Shown: positions 8,369-17,434, counted from the stretch's first letter. The stretch: DNA of 64,000 nucleotides from Myxococcota bacterium (GCA_963169045.1 CAUJDF010000102.1:1-64000); one strand, 5' to 3'. Notes: generated from the letters alone by a model not told the origin. Translations and numbers: made by a program.

Positions 8369-11086
8369 ATGGGACTCGAGAAGTATCGGGAGATGCGTGA
8401 CTTCGGGCGGACGCACGAGCCGCCCGGGAGTGAAGACATCCGGCCGGGCGATCGGTTCGTCGTGCAGCGCCACGCCGCGTCGCGCCTGCACTACGACTTC
8501 CGGCTCGAAATGGATGGCGTCCTGAAGAGCTGGGCCATCCCCAAGGGGCCGAGCCTCGATCCCGAGGTGAAGCGCCTCGCCGTCCACACCGAGGACCACC
8601 CGCTCGAGTACGCCGAGTTCGAGGGCACCATCCCTCATGGCGAGTACGGCGCCGGTGAGGTCGTGGTGTGGGACCGCGGGCGCTGGGTGCCCGAGGGCGA
8701 TCCGGCCGCGGGCTATCGCAAGGGCCACCTGAGGTTCCGGCTCGAGGGCGAGCGCCTGCACGGGTCCTGGCATCTCATCCGGCTGCGGAGTCAGGACAAG
8801 GGATGGCTGCTCGTGAAGGCGGCCGACGAGGAGGCTGAAGCACGTGGTTCGCTCGCGAACCGCGACGCTCTCGGCGTTGCGGAAGCAACGCCGAGAGCGG
8901 GGAGCGGCGACCTCGTCGTGGAGCGCGAGCGCGGCTCCGTCCTCGCGCGCCGCGAAGCCCGCCGCTCCGCGGACCGCCCCGCGCCCGCGACGGACCTGCC
9001 GGGCGCCCGGCCGGCGAAGGCGCCGAGGCTCGAGCCGCAGCTCGCCACGCTCGTCGACGCCGCGCCGGACGGCGACGGGTGGCTGCACGAGATCAAGTTC
9101 GACGGGTACCGCGTGCTGCTGCACGTCCGCGACGGCGCGCCGCGCTTCGTCACGCGCAACGGCCACGACTGGACGACGAAGCTCGCCGCGCTCGTGCCCG
9201 ACGCGCGCGGGCTGCCGGTGCGCGAGGCCGTCCTCGACGGCGAGGTGGTCGTGTTCGAGCCCGACGGCCGCACCCGCTTCAACGCCCTGCAGAACGCGCT
9301 GGCGGAGGGCGAACGGGCGCCGCTCGTGTTCCAGGCCTTCGACCTGCTCTTCCTCGACGGCGAGGACCTGCGCGACGTCCCGCTCGAGGCGCGCAAGGAC
9401 GCCCTCCGCGAGCTGCTGCCGGACGACGGGCGCCTGCGCTACACGGAGCACGTCGCCGGCGCCGGTCCCCTCTTCTTCGCCGAAGCGTGTCGCCTCGGCC
9501 TCGAGGGCGTGGTCTCGAAGCGGCGCGACGGTCGCTACCGTCCCGGCCGCAGTCGGACCTGGCTCAAGGTCAAGTGCATCGAGCGCCAGGAGTTCGTGAT
9601 CGGCGGCTACACCCCGCCGAAGGGCGGCCGCACCGCGTTCGGGGCGCTGCTGCTCGGCGTCCGCGAGGGCGACGCCCTGCGCTACGTGGGCAAGGTCGGC
9701 ACCGGGTTCGACGAGCGGACGCTGAAGACGCTCCACGCGCGGATGCGGAAGCTCGAGACGGCGGCGGCGCCGTTCGCCGCGCCGCCGAGGGCGCGCGGCG
9801 CGCGCTGGATCGCGCCGCGCCTCGTCGCCGAGGTCGCCTTCACCGAGTGGACGCCGGACGGCCTGCTGCGCCACCCGTCGTTTCAGGGGCTGCGCGAGGA
9901 CAAGGCGCCGGACGAGGTCGTCCGCGAGCGGCCGGCCCGCGTCGAGGACGAGGCGCCGGCCGCGCGGTCCGCTCGCACGAAAGGCCGCGCCGCGGTCGAA
10001 GCGCCCGCCGCGCAAACCGCCCGCGCGAAGGACAGCGCCGCGGACGAGGCGCCGTCGTCGGCGCGGGCTGCCCGCACGGCGGGCCGCGCCGCGGACACGG
10101 CGCCGGCCCGGAACGCCCGCGACGCTGCACCGGCCCGGAACGCCCGCGACGCGGCGCCGGCGCGGCCCGCGCGCGGCCGGGGCCGCGTCGAGGTCGGCGG
10201 CGTCTCGCTGAGCAGCCCGGACAAGGTGCTCTGGGCCGGCCAGGGCATCACCAAGCAGCGGCTCGCCGAGCACTACGTCGCGGTCGGCGAGGCGATGCTG
10301 CCGCACGTCGCGGACCGCCCGCTGACGCTCGTCCGCTGTCCGGACGGGCAGGGCGCGGAGTGCTTCTTCCAGAAGCACGCGCGCGAGCACCTGCACGCGG
10401 CGCTGCGCGCGATCGACATCCCCGCCGGGTCCGGCACGGGCCAGAAGTCGAGTCGTTACATCGCGTTGGACGACGCGCGCGGCCTGGTCGCGCTCGTGCA
10501 GATGGGCGTGCTCGAGGTCCACGTCTGGGGGTCGCGCTGCGCGAAGATCGAGAAGCCGCACCGCGTCGTCTTCGACCTCGACCCCGATCCGACCGTCGGC
10601 ACCGACGCGGTCGTCGAGGCGGCGCTGCACGTGCGCGACCGCCTCGCGGACCTCGGGCTGCAGAGCTTCGCGCTCGCCACCGGCGGAAAGGGCCTGCACG
10701 TCGTCGTGCCGCTGCAGCCGCGGCTGGAGTGGGACGACGTCCGCGCCTTCACCAAGGCGTTCGCCGAGCGCCTCGCGCACGACGAGCCGGACCGCTTCAC
10801 CGCCGCGCTCGCGAAGGCGCGCCGCACCGGGCGCATCTTCGTCGACCACCTGCGCAACGGCCGCGGCGCGACCGCCATCGCGCCCTGGTCGACGCGCGCC
10901 CGCCCCGGCGCGCCGGTCGCGACGCCGCTCGCGTGGGACGAGGTCGTCGCCGGCCTCGATCCCGCCGGCTTCTCGCTCGACGCGGCGCGCCGGCGCCTCG
11001 CGGTCGACGCCTGGGCCGGCTACTTCGACGTGAAGCAGTCGATCACGGCGGCGGCGCGTCGCTCGCTGGAGCCGAAGCGACGCTGA
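8369..11086 (+). CDS. ligD: Multidomain DNA ligase D (phosphoesterase-ligase-polymerase)
   Basis: The product is 905 aa. Domain order is: 3'-phosphoesterase (residues about 1-155, with [18 protein letters not shown] and [11 protein letters not shown]); ATP-dependent ligase (about 210-520), whose lysine nucleophile is K243 in EIKFDGYR; a low-complexity Ala/Pro/Arg linker (about 520-605) with NARDAAPAR repeats; and an archaeo-eukaryotic primase-type polymerase (about 606-905) with the metal pair in FDLDPDP (D736 and D738). This is the order of Pseudomonas LigD. With Ku it trims, fills and seals double-strand breaks. ATG 8369 follows the ku stop after one base. Its last 44 bases overlap the convergent lipoprotein gene. 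Confidence 0.96.
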   Translation: MGLEKYREMRDFGRTHEPPGSEDIRPGDRFVVQRHAASRLHYDFRLEMDGVLKSWAIPKGPSLDPEVKRLAVHTEDHPLEYAEFEGTIPHGEYGAGEVVVWDRGRWVPEGDPAAGYRKGHLRFRLEGERLHGSWHLIRLRSQDKGWLLVKAADEEAEARGSLANRDALGVAEATPRAGSGDLVVERERGSVLARREARRSADRPAPATDLPGARPAKAPRLEPQLATLVDAAPDGDGWLHEIKFDGYRVLLHVRDGAPRFVTRNGHDWTTKLAALVPDARGLPVREAVLDGEVVVFEPDGRTRFNALQNALAEGERAPLVFQAFDLLFLDGEDLRDVPLEARKDALRELLPDDGRLRYTEHVAGAGPLFFAEACRLGLEGVVSKRRDGRYRPGRSRTWLKVKCIERQEFVIGGYTPPKGGRTAFGALLLGVREGDALRYVGKVGTGFDERTLKTLHARMRKLETAAAPFAAPPRARGARWIAPRLVAEVAFTEWTPDGLLRHPSFQGLREDKAPDEVVRERPARVEDEAPAARSARTKGRAAVEAPAAQTARAKDSAADEAPSSARAARTAGRAADTAPARNARDAAPARNARDAAPARPARGRGRVEVGGVSLSSPDKVLWAGQGITKQRLAEHYVAVGEAMLPHVADRPLTLVRCPDGQGAECFFQKHAREHLHAALRAIDIPAGSGTGQKSSRYIALDDARGLVALVQMGVLEVHVWGSRCAKIEKPHRVVFDLDPDPTVGTDAVVEAALHVRDRLADLGLQSFALATGGKGLHVVVPLQPRLEWDDVRAFTKAFAERLAHDEPDRFTAALAKARRTGRIFVDHLRNGRGATAIAPWSTRARPGAPVATPLAWDEVVAGLDPAGFSLDAARRRLAVDAWAGYFDVKQSITAAARRSLEPKRR

Positions 11087-12041
11087 ACGTCGTGGCCTGC
11101 GCGATGGCGTAGAGCACGCCCTCCACGCGCTCGCGCTCGGTGTCGGCGGCGAGGTCGACGCCGTCGAAGAAGCGGGCCGGCGCGCGCGTGATCGTGACGA
11201 CGGCGGTCTCGCGCTCGGGGTCGACGGTGAGGCGCGTGTCGCCGTCGCGCAGGGCGTCCGAAGCGCCGGTGGCGTACGACGTGCGGACGGCGAACGGGAC
11301 GGGCGCCTCGCCGGGCCGCGTGACGGTGCCTTCGAGGTGCACACTGACGTCGACCATGCGCTCGTCCGACGGCAGCCCGACGGCGTCCTCGAGGGCGCGC
11401 GCGACGACGTAGTGAACGTGGCAGTAGGGGCCGTGCAGGTCGGTGACGCGCACGACGCCGAGCACGGCGGGCGCGGGGGTCGCGACGTCCTCGACGCGGC
11501 CGACGGGCGTGGCCGACGGCTCGGGCACGTCCTCGGAGTGGCCGGCCCAGGCCGTGCCCACGCCGAGGAGGCGCAGCAGGCCGGTCTCGACGGCAGGCTC
11601 GCACAGGACGAGGCGCGCGGCGTGGCTGCTGATCCAGCCGCGCTCGACGTGGACGACGTGGCCGAGGTCGTTGGTCGCCGTCCAGCCGCCGGCGGCGTGG
11701 GGCGCGACGCCGGCGAGGTCCCAGGCGAGGCGGTACTCGAACGTGCCCGGCGGCGGCGCGTCGCCGGCGTCCGCGCCGGTGTCGGGCGCGGCGTCGGCGC
11801 CCGCGTCCGACCCGGCGCCCGCGTCGTCGTCGGCAGCGACGCCCCCGTCGAGCGCCGCGCCGTCGCCGGCGCTCGCGTCGTCCGCGAAGGCGGCGTCGGC
11901 GTCGCGCCCACCGTCGCACCCCGCCAGGAGCGCGACGACGAGGAGCGCGACGACCGTGCGTCGCGCGCCGGGCGACGCGACCGCGACCCGCCGCGCGCCG
12001 GGCGACGCGACCGCGCGGCGGTTCAGCGCTGCGGCGCGCAC
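11043..12041 (-). CDS. Lipoprotein of unknown function with acidic spacer
   Basis: The frame contains an Arg-rich n-region and hydrophobic stretch ending in the lipobox LLAGC, then an Asp/Ala-rich spacer (DAGAGSDAGADAAPDTGADA) typical of myxobacterial lipoproteins. The remaining 250 aa (FEYRLAWDLAGVAPH to [16 protein letters not shown]) form a beta-rich domain with GPYCHVHYVVARALEDAVG. No ATG is available; GTG 12041, overlapping the upstream YHYH gene by 19 bases, is the likeliest start but is uncertain. Just inside it a 30-bp segment encoding VAVASPGARR is nearly duplicated. The gene probably forms an operon with the YHYH lipoprotein. Its 3' end overlaps ligD by 44 bases. Confidence 0.75.
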   Translation of the reverse strand: MRAAALNRRAVASPGARRVAVASPGARRTVVALLVVALLAGCDGGRDADAAFADDASAGDGAALDGGVAADDDAGAGSDAGADAAPDTGADAGDAPPPGTFEYRLAWDLAGVAPHAAGGWTATNDLGHVVHVERGWISSHAARLVLCEPAVETGLLRLLGVGTAWAGHSEDVPEPSATPVGRVEDVATPAPAVLGVVRVTDLHGPYCHVHYVVARALEDAVGLPSDERMVDVSVHLEGTVTRPGEAPVPFAVRTSYATGASDALRDGDTRLTVDPERETAVVTITRAPARFFDGVDLAADTERERVEGVLYAIAQATTFSVASAPASDAPPP

Positions 12042-13474
12042 GCCAGCTCGCCGCGGTCGTCCCGGCACGTGCCCCGCACCATGCGGCCGCGCGGCCCGGT
12101 GAACTCGCACATGTCGCCGGCCCGGCGACCCTCGCAGGCGGCGATCGCCTCCGCGGGCGGACCGCCGTCCGGCGGCATCATGTCGTCCGGCGGCATCATG
12201 TCGTCCGGTGCGCCGCCGCCTTCGCCGACCGGCGTGCCGCGGTAGCAGCCGAGCACGTACGGGAACGTGTCGGTCACGTGGTAGTGGTACGTGCCGTCCG
12301 GGCCCACGTGGCCGTTGCACGCGTCGAGGTACTGCGCGCCGTCCTTCTCGACGAACGCGTTGTTGTCCCAGGCGTACGTCTTCGAGACGCAGGCCCGCTG
12401 CTTCACCCCGCCGACGATGGCGAGCGCGCAGGTGTGCGTGTCCGCGCAGTCGCCGCTGTCGACGCAGTCGAGCGCGCCGACGCCGGTGGCCTCCCAGCCG
12501 CTCTCCATGCGCTGCACGCGCGCGCAGTCCGCGTCGGCGCACTCCATCGACCCGAAGATCGGGAAGCCGTCGAAGGCGAAGCCGAGGATGGGCGACGGCG
12601 CCGCCTCGTCCGCGTCCGGGAAGAAGCAGGCCTGCAGCAGCGAGTGGTAGTGGTAGTCCCCGCGCTGCGCGGTGTGCCCGAGGCACGCGTCCATGATCGC
12701 GTTGGCGATCGGATCGCCGAACGGGTGCGGCCGGTCGCCCTCGTTGGGGCCGTAGATCGGGATGCCGTTGACCGACACGCCCACGCCGCCGAGCCGCGGG
12801 ATGTCCGACGTCTCCGCCGCGCGCTGCGGATGCCGCGGCAGGCGCCAGGTGTAGTCCTGCGCCGCCAGCGGGTTGGGGGTGACCGAGACGAAGCGGTAGT
12901 GCGGCAGGCCGTTGCTCTCGACGACGAGCGCGTCGCCGTCGCAGCGCGCCGAGACCGAGGGCCGGCCGTACGCGGCGCCCGGGCCCTCGCTGTCGCTCAC
13001 GTCCAGGAACGCGGACGCGAGGCAGTCGTCGACCGCCCCGCCGGCGCCGCCGTCGGCCCCGCCGGCGCCGCCGCCCTGGCCACCGCTGCCGCCGATGCCG
13101 CCGCCCTGACCGCCGCTTCCGCCGGCGCCGCCGCCCTGGCCGCCGGCGCCGCCCGCGCCACCGCCGACGCCGCCGCCGCCGTCACCACCGACGCCGCCGC
13201 CGCCGTCGCCACCGGCACCACCCGCGCCGCCCTGGCCGCCGCCTGCGCCGCCGCCAGCGCCGCCATCGCCGCCGCCGACACCGCCACCGCCCGCGCCGCC
13301 GCCGCCGCCACCGCCACCGCCGTCCCCTCCCGCGCCGCCCCCCTCACCACCGTCGCCTCCCGCGCCCGAGACGTCGCCTCCGGCGCCGCCGCCGTCGTCC
13401 GTCGCCGACTCCGACTCGCAGCCGGCGACGAGCGCGGCCGCAGCCAGACATCCGATCCAGCGATTCGCCTTCAT
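12023..13474 (-). CDS. YHYH-domain lipoprotein with long glycine-rich spacer
   Basis: The product is 483 aa. The signal peptide MKANRWIGCLAAAALVAGC ends in a lipobox, so the protein is lipid-anchored. Residues about 26-150 are an extended Gly-Gly-X tract. The rest carries the YHYH family features: NGIPIYGPNEG, RGDYHYHSLLQACF, FDGFPIFG and GTYHYHVTDTFPYVLGCY. The paired Tyr-His-Tyr-His motifs may bind metal, but the family's biochemical role is not established as far as I know. Many cysteines suggest disulphides in the periplasm or at the surface. The C-terminus has a duplicated PDDMMP segment. Confidence 0.88.
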   Translation of the reverse strand: MKANRWIGCLAAAALVAGCESESATDDGGGAGGDVSGAGGDGGEGGGAGGDGGGGGGGGGAGGGGVGGGDGGAGGGAGGGQGGAGGAGGDGGGGVGGDGGGGVGGGAGGAGGQGGGAGGSGGQGGGIGGSGGQGGGAGGADGGAGGAVDDCLASAFLDVSDSEGPGAAYGRPSVSARCDGDALVVESNGLPHYRFVSVTPNPLAAQDYTWRLPRHPQRAAETSDIPRLGGVGVSVNGIPIYGPNEGDRPHPFGDPIANAIMDACLGHTAQRGDYHYHSLLQACFFPDADEAAPSPILGFAFDGFPIFGSMECADADCARVQRMESGWEATGVGALDCVDSGDCADTHTCALAIVGGVKQRACVSKTYAWDNNAFVEKDGAQYLDACNGHVGPDGTYHYHVTDTFPYVLGCYRGTPVGEGGGAPDDMMPPDDMMPPDGGPPAEAIAACEGRRAGDMCEFTGPRGRMVRGTCRDDRGELACAPQR

Positions 13475-13552
13475 CGACACCTCCACCACGCCGGACGCCG
13501 AGCCCGGCCCCACCACGCCTTCGCGACACTCACCCCGAGAGTCCGCAGAGGA

Positions 13553-13558
13553 TATGCT
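13553..13558 (+). promoter_or_regulatory. -10-like TATGCT six bases before ATG (leaderless candidate)
   Basis: TATGCT lies six bases upstream of the ATG at 13565 with no purine-rich ribosome site between them. Transcription would begin at or next to the start codon. Confidence 0.45.
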
Positions 13559-13564
13559 CGCACC

Positions 13565-14449
13565 ATGCGCGACGACGAGATCCTGAGACACCTGCTGGCC
13601 GGCGCCCCGCCCGCCGCCGGCGCGCTCGACGACTTCTGGCGGGCGCACGTGCGCGACACCGCCGCCGTGGAGCGCCCGATCGACCGCGCCCTGCTCGGCG
13701 GCGCCGCCGCGGATCGCCTCGGCTTCGCGTTCGCCGCCGGCTATGCCGCCGCGCTGCACGCGCTCGTCCCGGACCTGCGTGGGGTCTCCGCGTCGCTCGC
13801 GGTCACCGAGGAGGGGCCGCCGCGCCCGCGGCACGTGCAGGCCCGGCTCGTGGCCGACGGCGACGGCTGGCGCATGACCGGCCACAAGCGCTGGGTGACG
13901 GCGGCCGGCGCCGTGATCCTGGCGCTCGCCCGCGCCGAGGAGGGACTAGCGCTCGTCCGCGTCGCGCGCGACCGGCCCGGCGTCGCGGTGCGTCCCCTGC
14001 CCGCCCTCCCGTTCGTGCCCGAGGTGCCCCACGCCGAGATCGTGTTCGACGCGGTGCGCGTCGAGGCCGCGGACCGCCTGCCCGGCGACGGCTGGACGCG
14101 CTGGGTGAAGCCTTTCCGCACGGTGGAGGACGTCCACGTGCACGGCGCGCTGCTCGGCTTCCTCTCGAGCGCCGCCGCGCGCTTCGGCTGGCCGCGACCG
14201 CTGCGCGCCCGCCTGCTCGCCGCCGTGGTGACGACCCGCGCCGTCGCCGCCCTCGCGCCGGACGACGCCGCGACCCACGTCGCGCTCGCCGGCCTGCTCG
14301 ACGAGGTCGCGGCGCTGCTCGCCGGGGTCGACCTCTCGAGCGCCGACGCCGACTTCCGCGCGCGCTGGGCACGCGACCGCCCGCTGCTCGGCGTCGCCGG
14401 GAGCGCGCGGGCCGCGCGCCTCGAGCGGGCGTGGGCGGCGCTCGGCTGA
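13565..14449 (+). CDS. Short acyl-CoA dehydrogenase-like flavoprotein
   Basis: The product is 294 aa, about 90 shorter than typical acyl-CoA dehydrogenases. Residues about 78-130 match the middle beta-domain: SLAVTEEGPPRP, then GWRMTGHKRWVTAAG, the FAD-contacting G-x-K-x-x-T segment. LPGDGWTRWVKPFRTVED begins the C-terminal helical region, which is reduced. The usual catalytic glutamate helix and the C-terminal FAD-binding arginine are not obvious. It could be an acyl-CoA dehydrogenase relative with altered activity or an assembly partner. The start is a probable leaderless ATG. Confidence 0.75.
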   Translation: MRDDEILRHLLAGAPPAAGALDDFWRAHVRDTAAVERPIDRALLGGAAADRLGFAFAAGYAAALHALVPDLRGVSASLAVTEEGPPRPRHVQARLVADGDGWRMTGHKRWVTAAGAVILALARAEEGLALVRVARDRPGVAVRPLPALPFVPEVPHAEIVFDAVRVEAADRLPGDGWTRWVKPFRTVEDVHVHGALLGFLSSAAARFGWPRPLRARLLAAVVTTRAVAALAPDDAATHVALAGLLDEVAALLAGVDLSSADADFRARWARDRPLLGVAGSARAARLERAWAALG

Positions 14450-14545
14450 ACGCGGTCACTCACGCCCGCATGCCGACGTGTCCTCGAGTCGCCCGGCGCG
14501 ACTGCCGCCGGGCGCCTCGAGCGGGTGTGGGCGGCGCTCGGCTGA
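14417..14545. repeat. 33-bp direct repeat duplicating the end of the dehydrogenase gene
   Basis: The last 33 bases of the gene, through its TGA (14417-14449), recur at 14513-14545 with one substitution, 96 bases downstream. Both copies contain CGCCTCGAGCGGG and CGGCGCTCGGCTGA. Confidence 0.8.
14483..14521. terminator. Strong hairpin between convergent genes, probable bidirectional terminator
   Basis: CTCGAGTCGCCCGGCG (14483-14498) pairs with CGCCGGGCGCCTCGAG (14506-14521) with one mismatch around a 7-base loop. It lies between the convergent genes ending at 14449 and 14602. There is no T tract. The right arm overlaps the second copy of the 33-bp direct repeat, so the duplication helped create the stem. 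Confidence 0.6.
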
Positions 14546-14601
14546 TCAGATGACTCGGGCTCGGCCGCCTTCGAGCGCCAGCGCGGGGCGCTGGGCGTGG
14601 A

Positions 14602-15723
14602 TCAGAGCTCGGCGGGGACGCACACCTCGGCTTCGGCGGAGCGCGCGGTGCTGCCGCCGCGGTGCCGGTCGGCGGCGACGCGCACGGTGCCGGGCATGCC
14701 GGCGCAGAAGCGGTTCTCGGACGCCGCCTTGCGCGTGCAGAGGCCGCCGTCGGCCTCGCCGAACCACTCGGCGGAGATGCAGAACGTGACGCCGCGGCCT
14801 TCCTTGTCGGGGCAGAAGCCTTCGCAGCTCGCGGTGCACATGCCGTGGTCGCCGAAGCGCTGGCAGGCGCCGGCGAGGCCGCCGCCGAAGACGCAGTCCG
14901 CGTCGTCGCGGCACGCGTCGCCGATCCACGGATCGCGCGGTGCGGGCACCTCGATGTCGGGCGCCGGATCGTCGACCCCCGGGGCCGGATCGGCGACGTC
15001 CCGGGCGCCGTCGGCGTCGATGCCCTGCGCCTCGAAGTGGTTCACGAACTTGCGCGTGACGTTCCACGCGAGCCAGTTGCCGCCGCGGCCCGGCAGCACC
15101 CACGGCGTGTAGCTGTAGAGCGACGCGGTGGCGTGCGTGCGCGGCGTCACGGTGTAGCCGTCGAGCGTCCGCTTCGCGCGGCCCTTCGCCCACGGGCTCG
15201 AGCCGTCGATCGAGCCGTCGTAGTGGTTGCGCAGCGTGCGCGCCGCGCAGGCGATCTGCTTGTCGAGGCCGCGATACGCCGCGTTGCAGGCGCGTCCGTC
15301 GGGGCAGCCGCAACCGAACGCGTAGTCGACCGACTTGGCCGACGGGCGCGACGTCTTGGCGATGAGGCTGCGCTCGACCTGCATGCGCGCGAGCATCACG
15401 ATCGGGTTGATGCCCTCGGCGCGGGCGCCGGCGACGATGGCCTCGGCCGCCGAGCGCGAGCCGACGCGCTCGCGCGCCAGGAACGACGTCGTGCCGTAGG
15501 GCGTGCGCTCGAGGAAGCGCTGCACGTCGCTGGCGGTGACCGCGTCGGACGCCACGAGCAGCGCGTCCTCCATCACCCGCTCGCGGTCGAACGCCGTCTT
15601 CTCGACGACCTCGAAGTCCTCGGGCGTGTCGTGGCCCTCGAACGGCTCCTCGGCCATCTCGGCGCAGCCGACGGCGAAGGCGACGCAGAACGAAGCGGCC
15701 AACAGCGAGCGGAAGTGCGGCAC
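14602..15723 (-). CDS. Lipoprotein with lysozyme-like region and Cys-rich tail
   Basis: From GTG 15723 the product is 373 aa with signal peptide and lipobox (FRSLLAASFCVAFAVGC). An ATG at 15759 would add an unlikely 12-residue extension. Residues about 85-215 (GINPIVMLARMQVERSLIA, FGCGCPDGRACNAAYRGL, CAARTLRNHYDGS, SLYSYTPWVL) resemble the helical core of lysozyme-superfamily glucosaminidases, with a conserved Glu in MQVERS. That assignment is by motif feel only. A Pro/Asp linker (about 250-270) leads to a Cys-rich domain (DACRDDADCVFGG, CTASCEGFC). It probably acts on or near peptidoglycan. Confidence 0.7.
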   Translation of the reverse strand: MPHFRSLLAASFCVAFAVGCAEMAEEPFEGHDTPEDFEVVEKTAFDRERVMEDALLVASDAVTASDVQRFLERTPYGTTSFLARERVGSRSAAEAIVAGARAEGINPIVMLARMQVERSLIAKTSRPSAKSVDYAFGCGCPDGRACNAAYRGLDKQIACAARTLRNHYDGSIDGSSPWAKGRAKRTLDGYTVTPRTHATASLYSYTPWVLPGRGGNWLAWNVTRKFVNHFEAQGIDADGARDVADPAPGVDDPAPDIEVPAPRDPWIGDACRDDADCVFGGGLAGACQRFGDHGMCTASCEGFCPDKEGRGVTFCISAEWFGEADGGLCTRKAASENRFCAGMPGTVRVAADRHRGGSTARSAEAEVCVPAEL

Positions 15724-15975
15724 GGTGGTCCCCCCGAGGACGATCGTGCGGGCGTGCAACGCAAGAGGCGTACCGCGCGAGCCGGCGGGCCTCGGCGCCG
15801 CGCTTCCGGGACGTCGCGACCGCAGTTACGGCGCGGGAGTGAGACGTCGAGGTCACTGCGACCGCCGCGTCTCGTGGACGGGCTCGCGCGCACGCACGGC
15901 GGCTCGTATCGCGTCTCGCCCACGGCCGGGCCCGCGCGCATGCGCCGGACATCGTTTCCGGGGCCGCCCGCGACG

Positions 15976-15981
15976 TAGGAT
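15976..15981 (+). promoter_or_regulatory. -10-like TAGGAT six bases before ATG
   Basis: TAGGAT is separated by six bases from ATG 15988 and no ribosome site is present, fitting a leaderless transcript. Confidence 0.4.
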
Positions 15982-15987
15982 GCGCGC

Positions 15988-16350
15988 ATGTCCCCACGCG
16001 CCCTCGCGACGCGCCTCGCGCCGTCGCTCGTCGCCGCCTGGCCCGCCGCCGCCCTCGCCTGCTCCGGCCCCGGCGCCCCCGCGGCGATCGCGCGCGCGGA
16101 CCGCATCGGCTGGGCGCTGCTGGCCGGCACCGCGCTCCTCGTCGCCGCGACGCACTTCGCCGCGCGCCGCCCGCCGTCGACGCGACGTCTCATCGTCGCG
16201 CTGCTCGTCCACCCCGGCTGGTGGCTCGGCGCCCGCGGCGGCGACTGCGGGCGGATGCGCGTGGCGGCCTCGATCGCGGCCACCGTGCTCTTCGTGCTCG
16301 CCGCAGCATTCCTGCTGTGGCGCGCGCGCCGGTCCGTCCGTCCGCAGTGA
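15988..16350 (+). CDS. Small membrane protein
   Basis: The product is 120 aa. A probable signal peptide or first helix (APSLVAAWPAAALAC) is followed by two further hydrophobic segments: GWALLAGTALLVAATHFAA (residues about 41-59) and SIAATVLFVLAAAFLLW (about 95-111). Between them is LLVHPGWWLGARGGDCG, a Trp/Gly-rich loop with a cysteine. A positively charged C-terminus (RARRSVRPQ) probably faces the cytosol. The function is unknown. The palindromic array C begins 40 bases after its stop. Confidence 0.7.
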   Translation: MSPRALATRLAPSLVAAWPAAALACSGPGAPAAIARADRIGWALLAGTALLVAATHFAARRPPSTRRLIVALLVHPGWWLGARGGDCGRMRVAASIAATVLFVLAAAFLLWRARRSVRPQ

Positions 16351-16390
16351 GGCCGCGCCCGGTCCCGGCCGGAGGTCGGCGAGGCGTGCT

Positions 16391-16688
16391 CGACGCCCGG
16401 AGTCGATCGTCGCCCGGTCGCACCACGCGACCGACGCCCGGAGTCGCTCATCGTCGCTCGGCACGACACGCGACCGACGCCCGGAGTCGATCGACGCCCG
16501 TCTTCACGAAACGCGACCGACGCCCGGAGTCGATCGCCACCGCAATGCACGACACGCGATCGACTGCCGCAGTCGATCACCGCGCTCTGCACGACACGCG
16601 ATCGACTGCCGCAGTCGATCACCGCCACTCGGCACGACACGCGACCGACTCCGGGAGTCGATCGGCGTCGGAACGCACGAGACGCATC
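16391..16688. repeat. Seven-unit palindromic tandem array, 43-bp period (array C)
   Basis: This array occupies most of the 353-bp gap 16351-16703. Units start at 16391, 16432, 16475, 16518, 16561, 16603 and 16646 (spacings 41, 43, 43, 43, 42, 43). Each begins with a 15-bp palindrome: CGACGCCCGGAGTCG in units 1-4, CGACTGCCGCAGTCG in units 5-6, CGACTCCGGGAGTCG in unit 7. Between types, arm bases change in pairs (C:G to G:C at positions 6 and 10). Most units continue ATC, then about a dozen variable bases, and end CACGACACGCGAC or a close variant. No gene was found in the gap. Confidence 0.85.
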
Positions 16689-16703
16689 CGGTGCGCGTGA
16701 TGG

Positions 16704-17384
16704 CTACTTTTCGGACGGCGCGCGCCACAGCGCCGTGACGCTCGACGGCAGCGAGACGAAGTCGGGCGCGACGGCGATCGCGCCGGCGCGCAGCAGGACG
16801 TCGGCGGGCTCGCCCGTCGTGAGGCCGCAGACGGTCATGCCGGCGGCGCGCGCCGCCTCGACGCCGAGGGCCGCGTCCTCGAAGACGAGCACCGCGGCGG
16901 GGTCGACGCCGAGCGCCGCCGCGCCGGCGAGGAAGAGGTCGGGCGCCGGCTTGCCGCGCCGCACCTGCTCGGCGCCGACGACGGCGGCGAAGCGCTCCGC
17001 CCAGCCGAGGCCGCGCAGCACGAGCTCGCGGTTGTCGCGGGGCGCGGCGCTCGCGATGCCGCAGACCACGCCCGCCGAGGCGAGCTCGTCGAGCAGCGCC
17101 GCCGCGCCGGACGCCGGGCGCAGGTGCGGCGCGTAGACGGCGCGGTAGCGCGCCTCCTTCTCCTCGGCGAGGCGCGCGAGCTCGTCCGGCGGCACCGGCC
17201 GGCCGAGCAACATCGGGAAGATCTCCTCGTTGCGGCGGCCGGCGAAGTCGCGCATCACCCGCGCGGCGGTGATCGCGTGGCCGAGGGCGGCCGCGGCCTC
17301 GATCCAGGCCTCGACGTGCCAGGCCATGTTGTCGACGAGCGTGCCGTCGAGGTCGAAGAGGACGGCGCGGAGGGGCGTCTGCAT
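16704..17384 (-). CDS. HAD-superfamily hydrolase, beta-phosphoglucomutase-like
   Basis: The product is 226 aa, the normal length of this subfamily. Motif I is FDLDGTLVDN at residues 10-19 with the Asp nucleophile. A helical cap follows (MAWHVEAWIEAAAALG, DFAGRRNEEIFPMLLG). Motif II is GIASAAPRDN, motif III KPAPDLFLAGAAALG and motif IV VFEDAALGVEAARAAGM. These fit a cytosolic phosphatase or phosphoglucomutase acting on sugar phosphates; the exact substrate cannot be told. ATG 17384 is chosen because it places the first strand immediately after the start. Its stop lies 15 bases beyond array C. Confidence 0.88.
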   Translation of the reverse strand: MQTPLRAVLFDLDGTLVDNMAWHVEAWIEAAAALGHAITAARVMRDFAGRRNEEIFPMLLGRPVPPDELARLAEEKEARYRAVYAPHLRPASGAAALLDELASAGVVCGIASAAPRDNRELVLRGLGWAERFAAVVGAEQVRRGKPAPDLFLAGAAALGVDPAAVLVFEDAALGVEAARAAGMTVCGLTTGEPADVLLRAGAIAVAPDFVSLPSSVTALWRAPSEK

Positions 17385-17421
17385 GCGGCGTCTTCTACCA
17401 GCAGTCCCCCTCGATCCGAAG

Positions 17422-17427
17422 TATGCT
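17422..17427 (+). promoter_or_regulatory. -10-like TATGCT seven bases before ATG
   Basis: TATGCT precedes ATG 17435 by seven bases in the context TATGCTCGCCGCCATG, almost the same as the element at 13553. There is no ribosome site. Confidence 0.4.
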
Positions 17428-17434
17428 CGCCGCC

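Noticed and set aside
14417..14545. Integron cassette or pseudogene fragment
   Set aside because: Only 33 bases of the gene are copied and no GTTRRRY core or integrase was seen; a local duplication explains it.
16391..16688. CRISPR array
   Set aside because: Conserved parts are split (15-bp palindrome plus about 13-base tail), variable parts are only about 12 bases, the palindrome itself changes between units, and no cas gene lies in the window.
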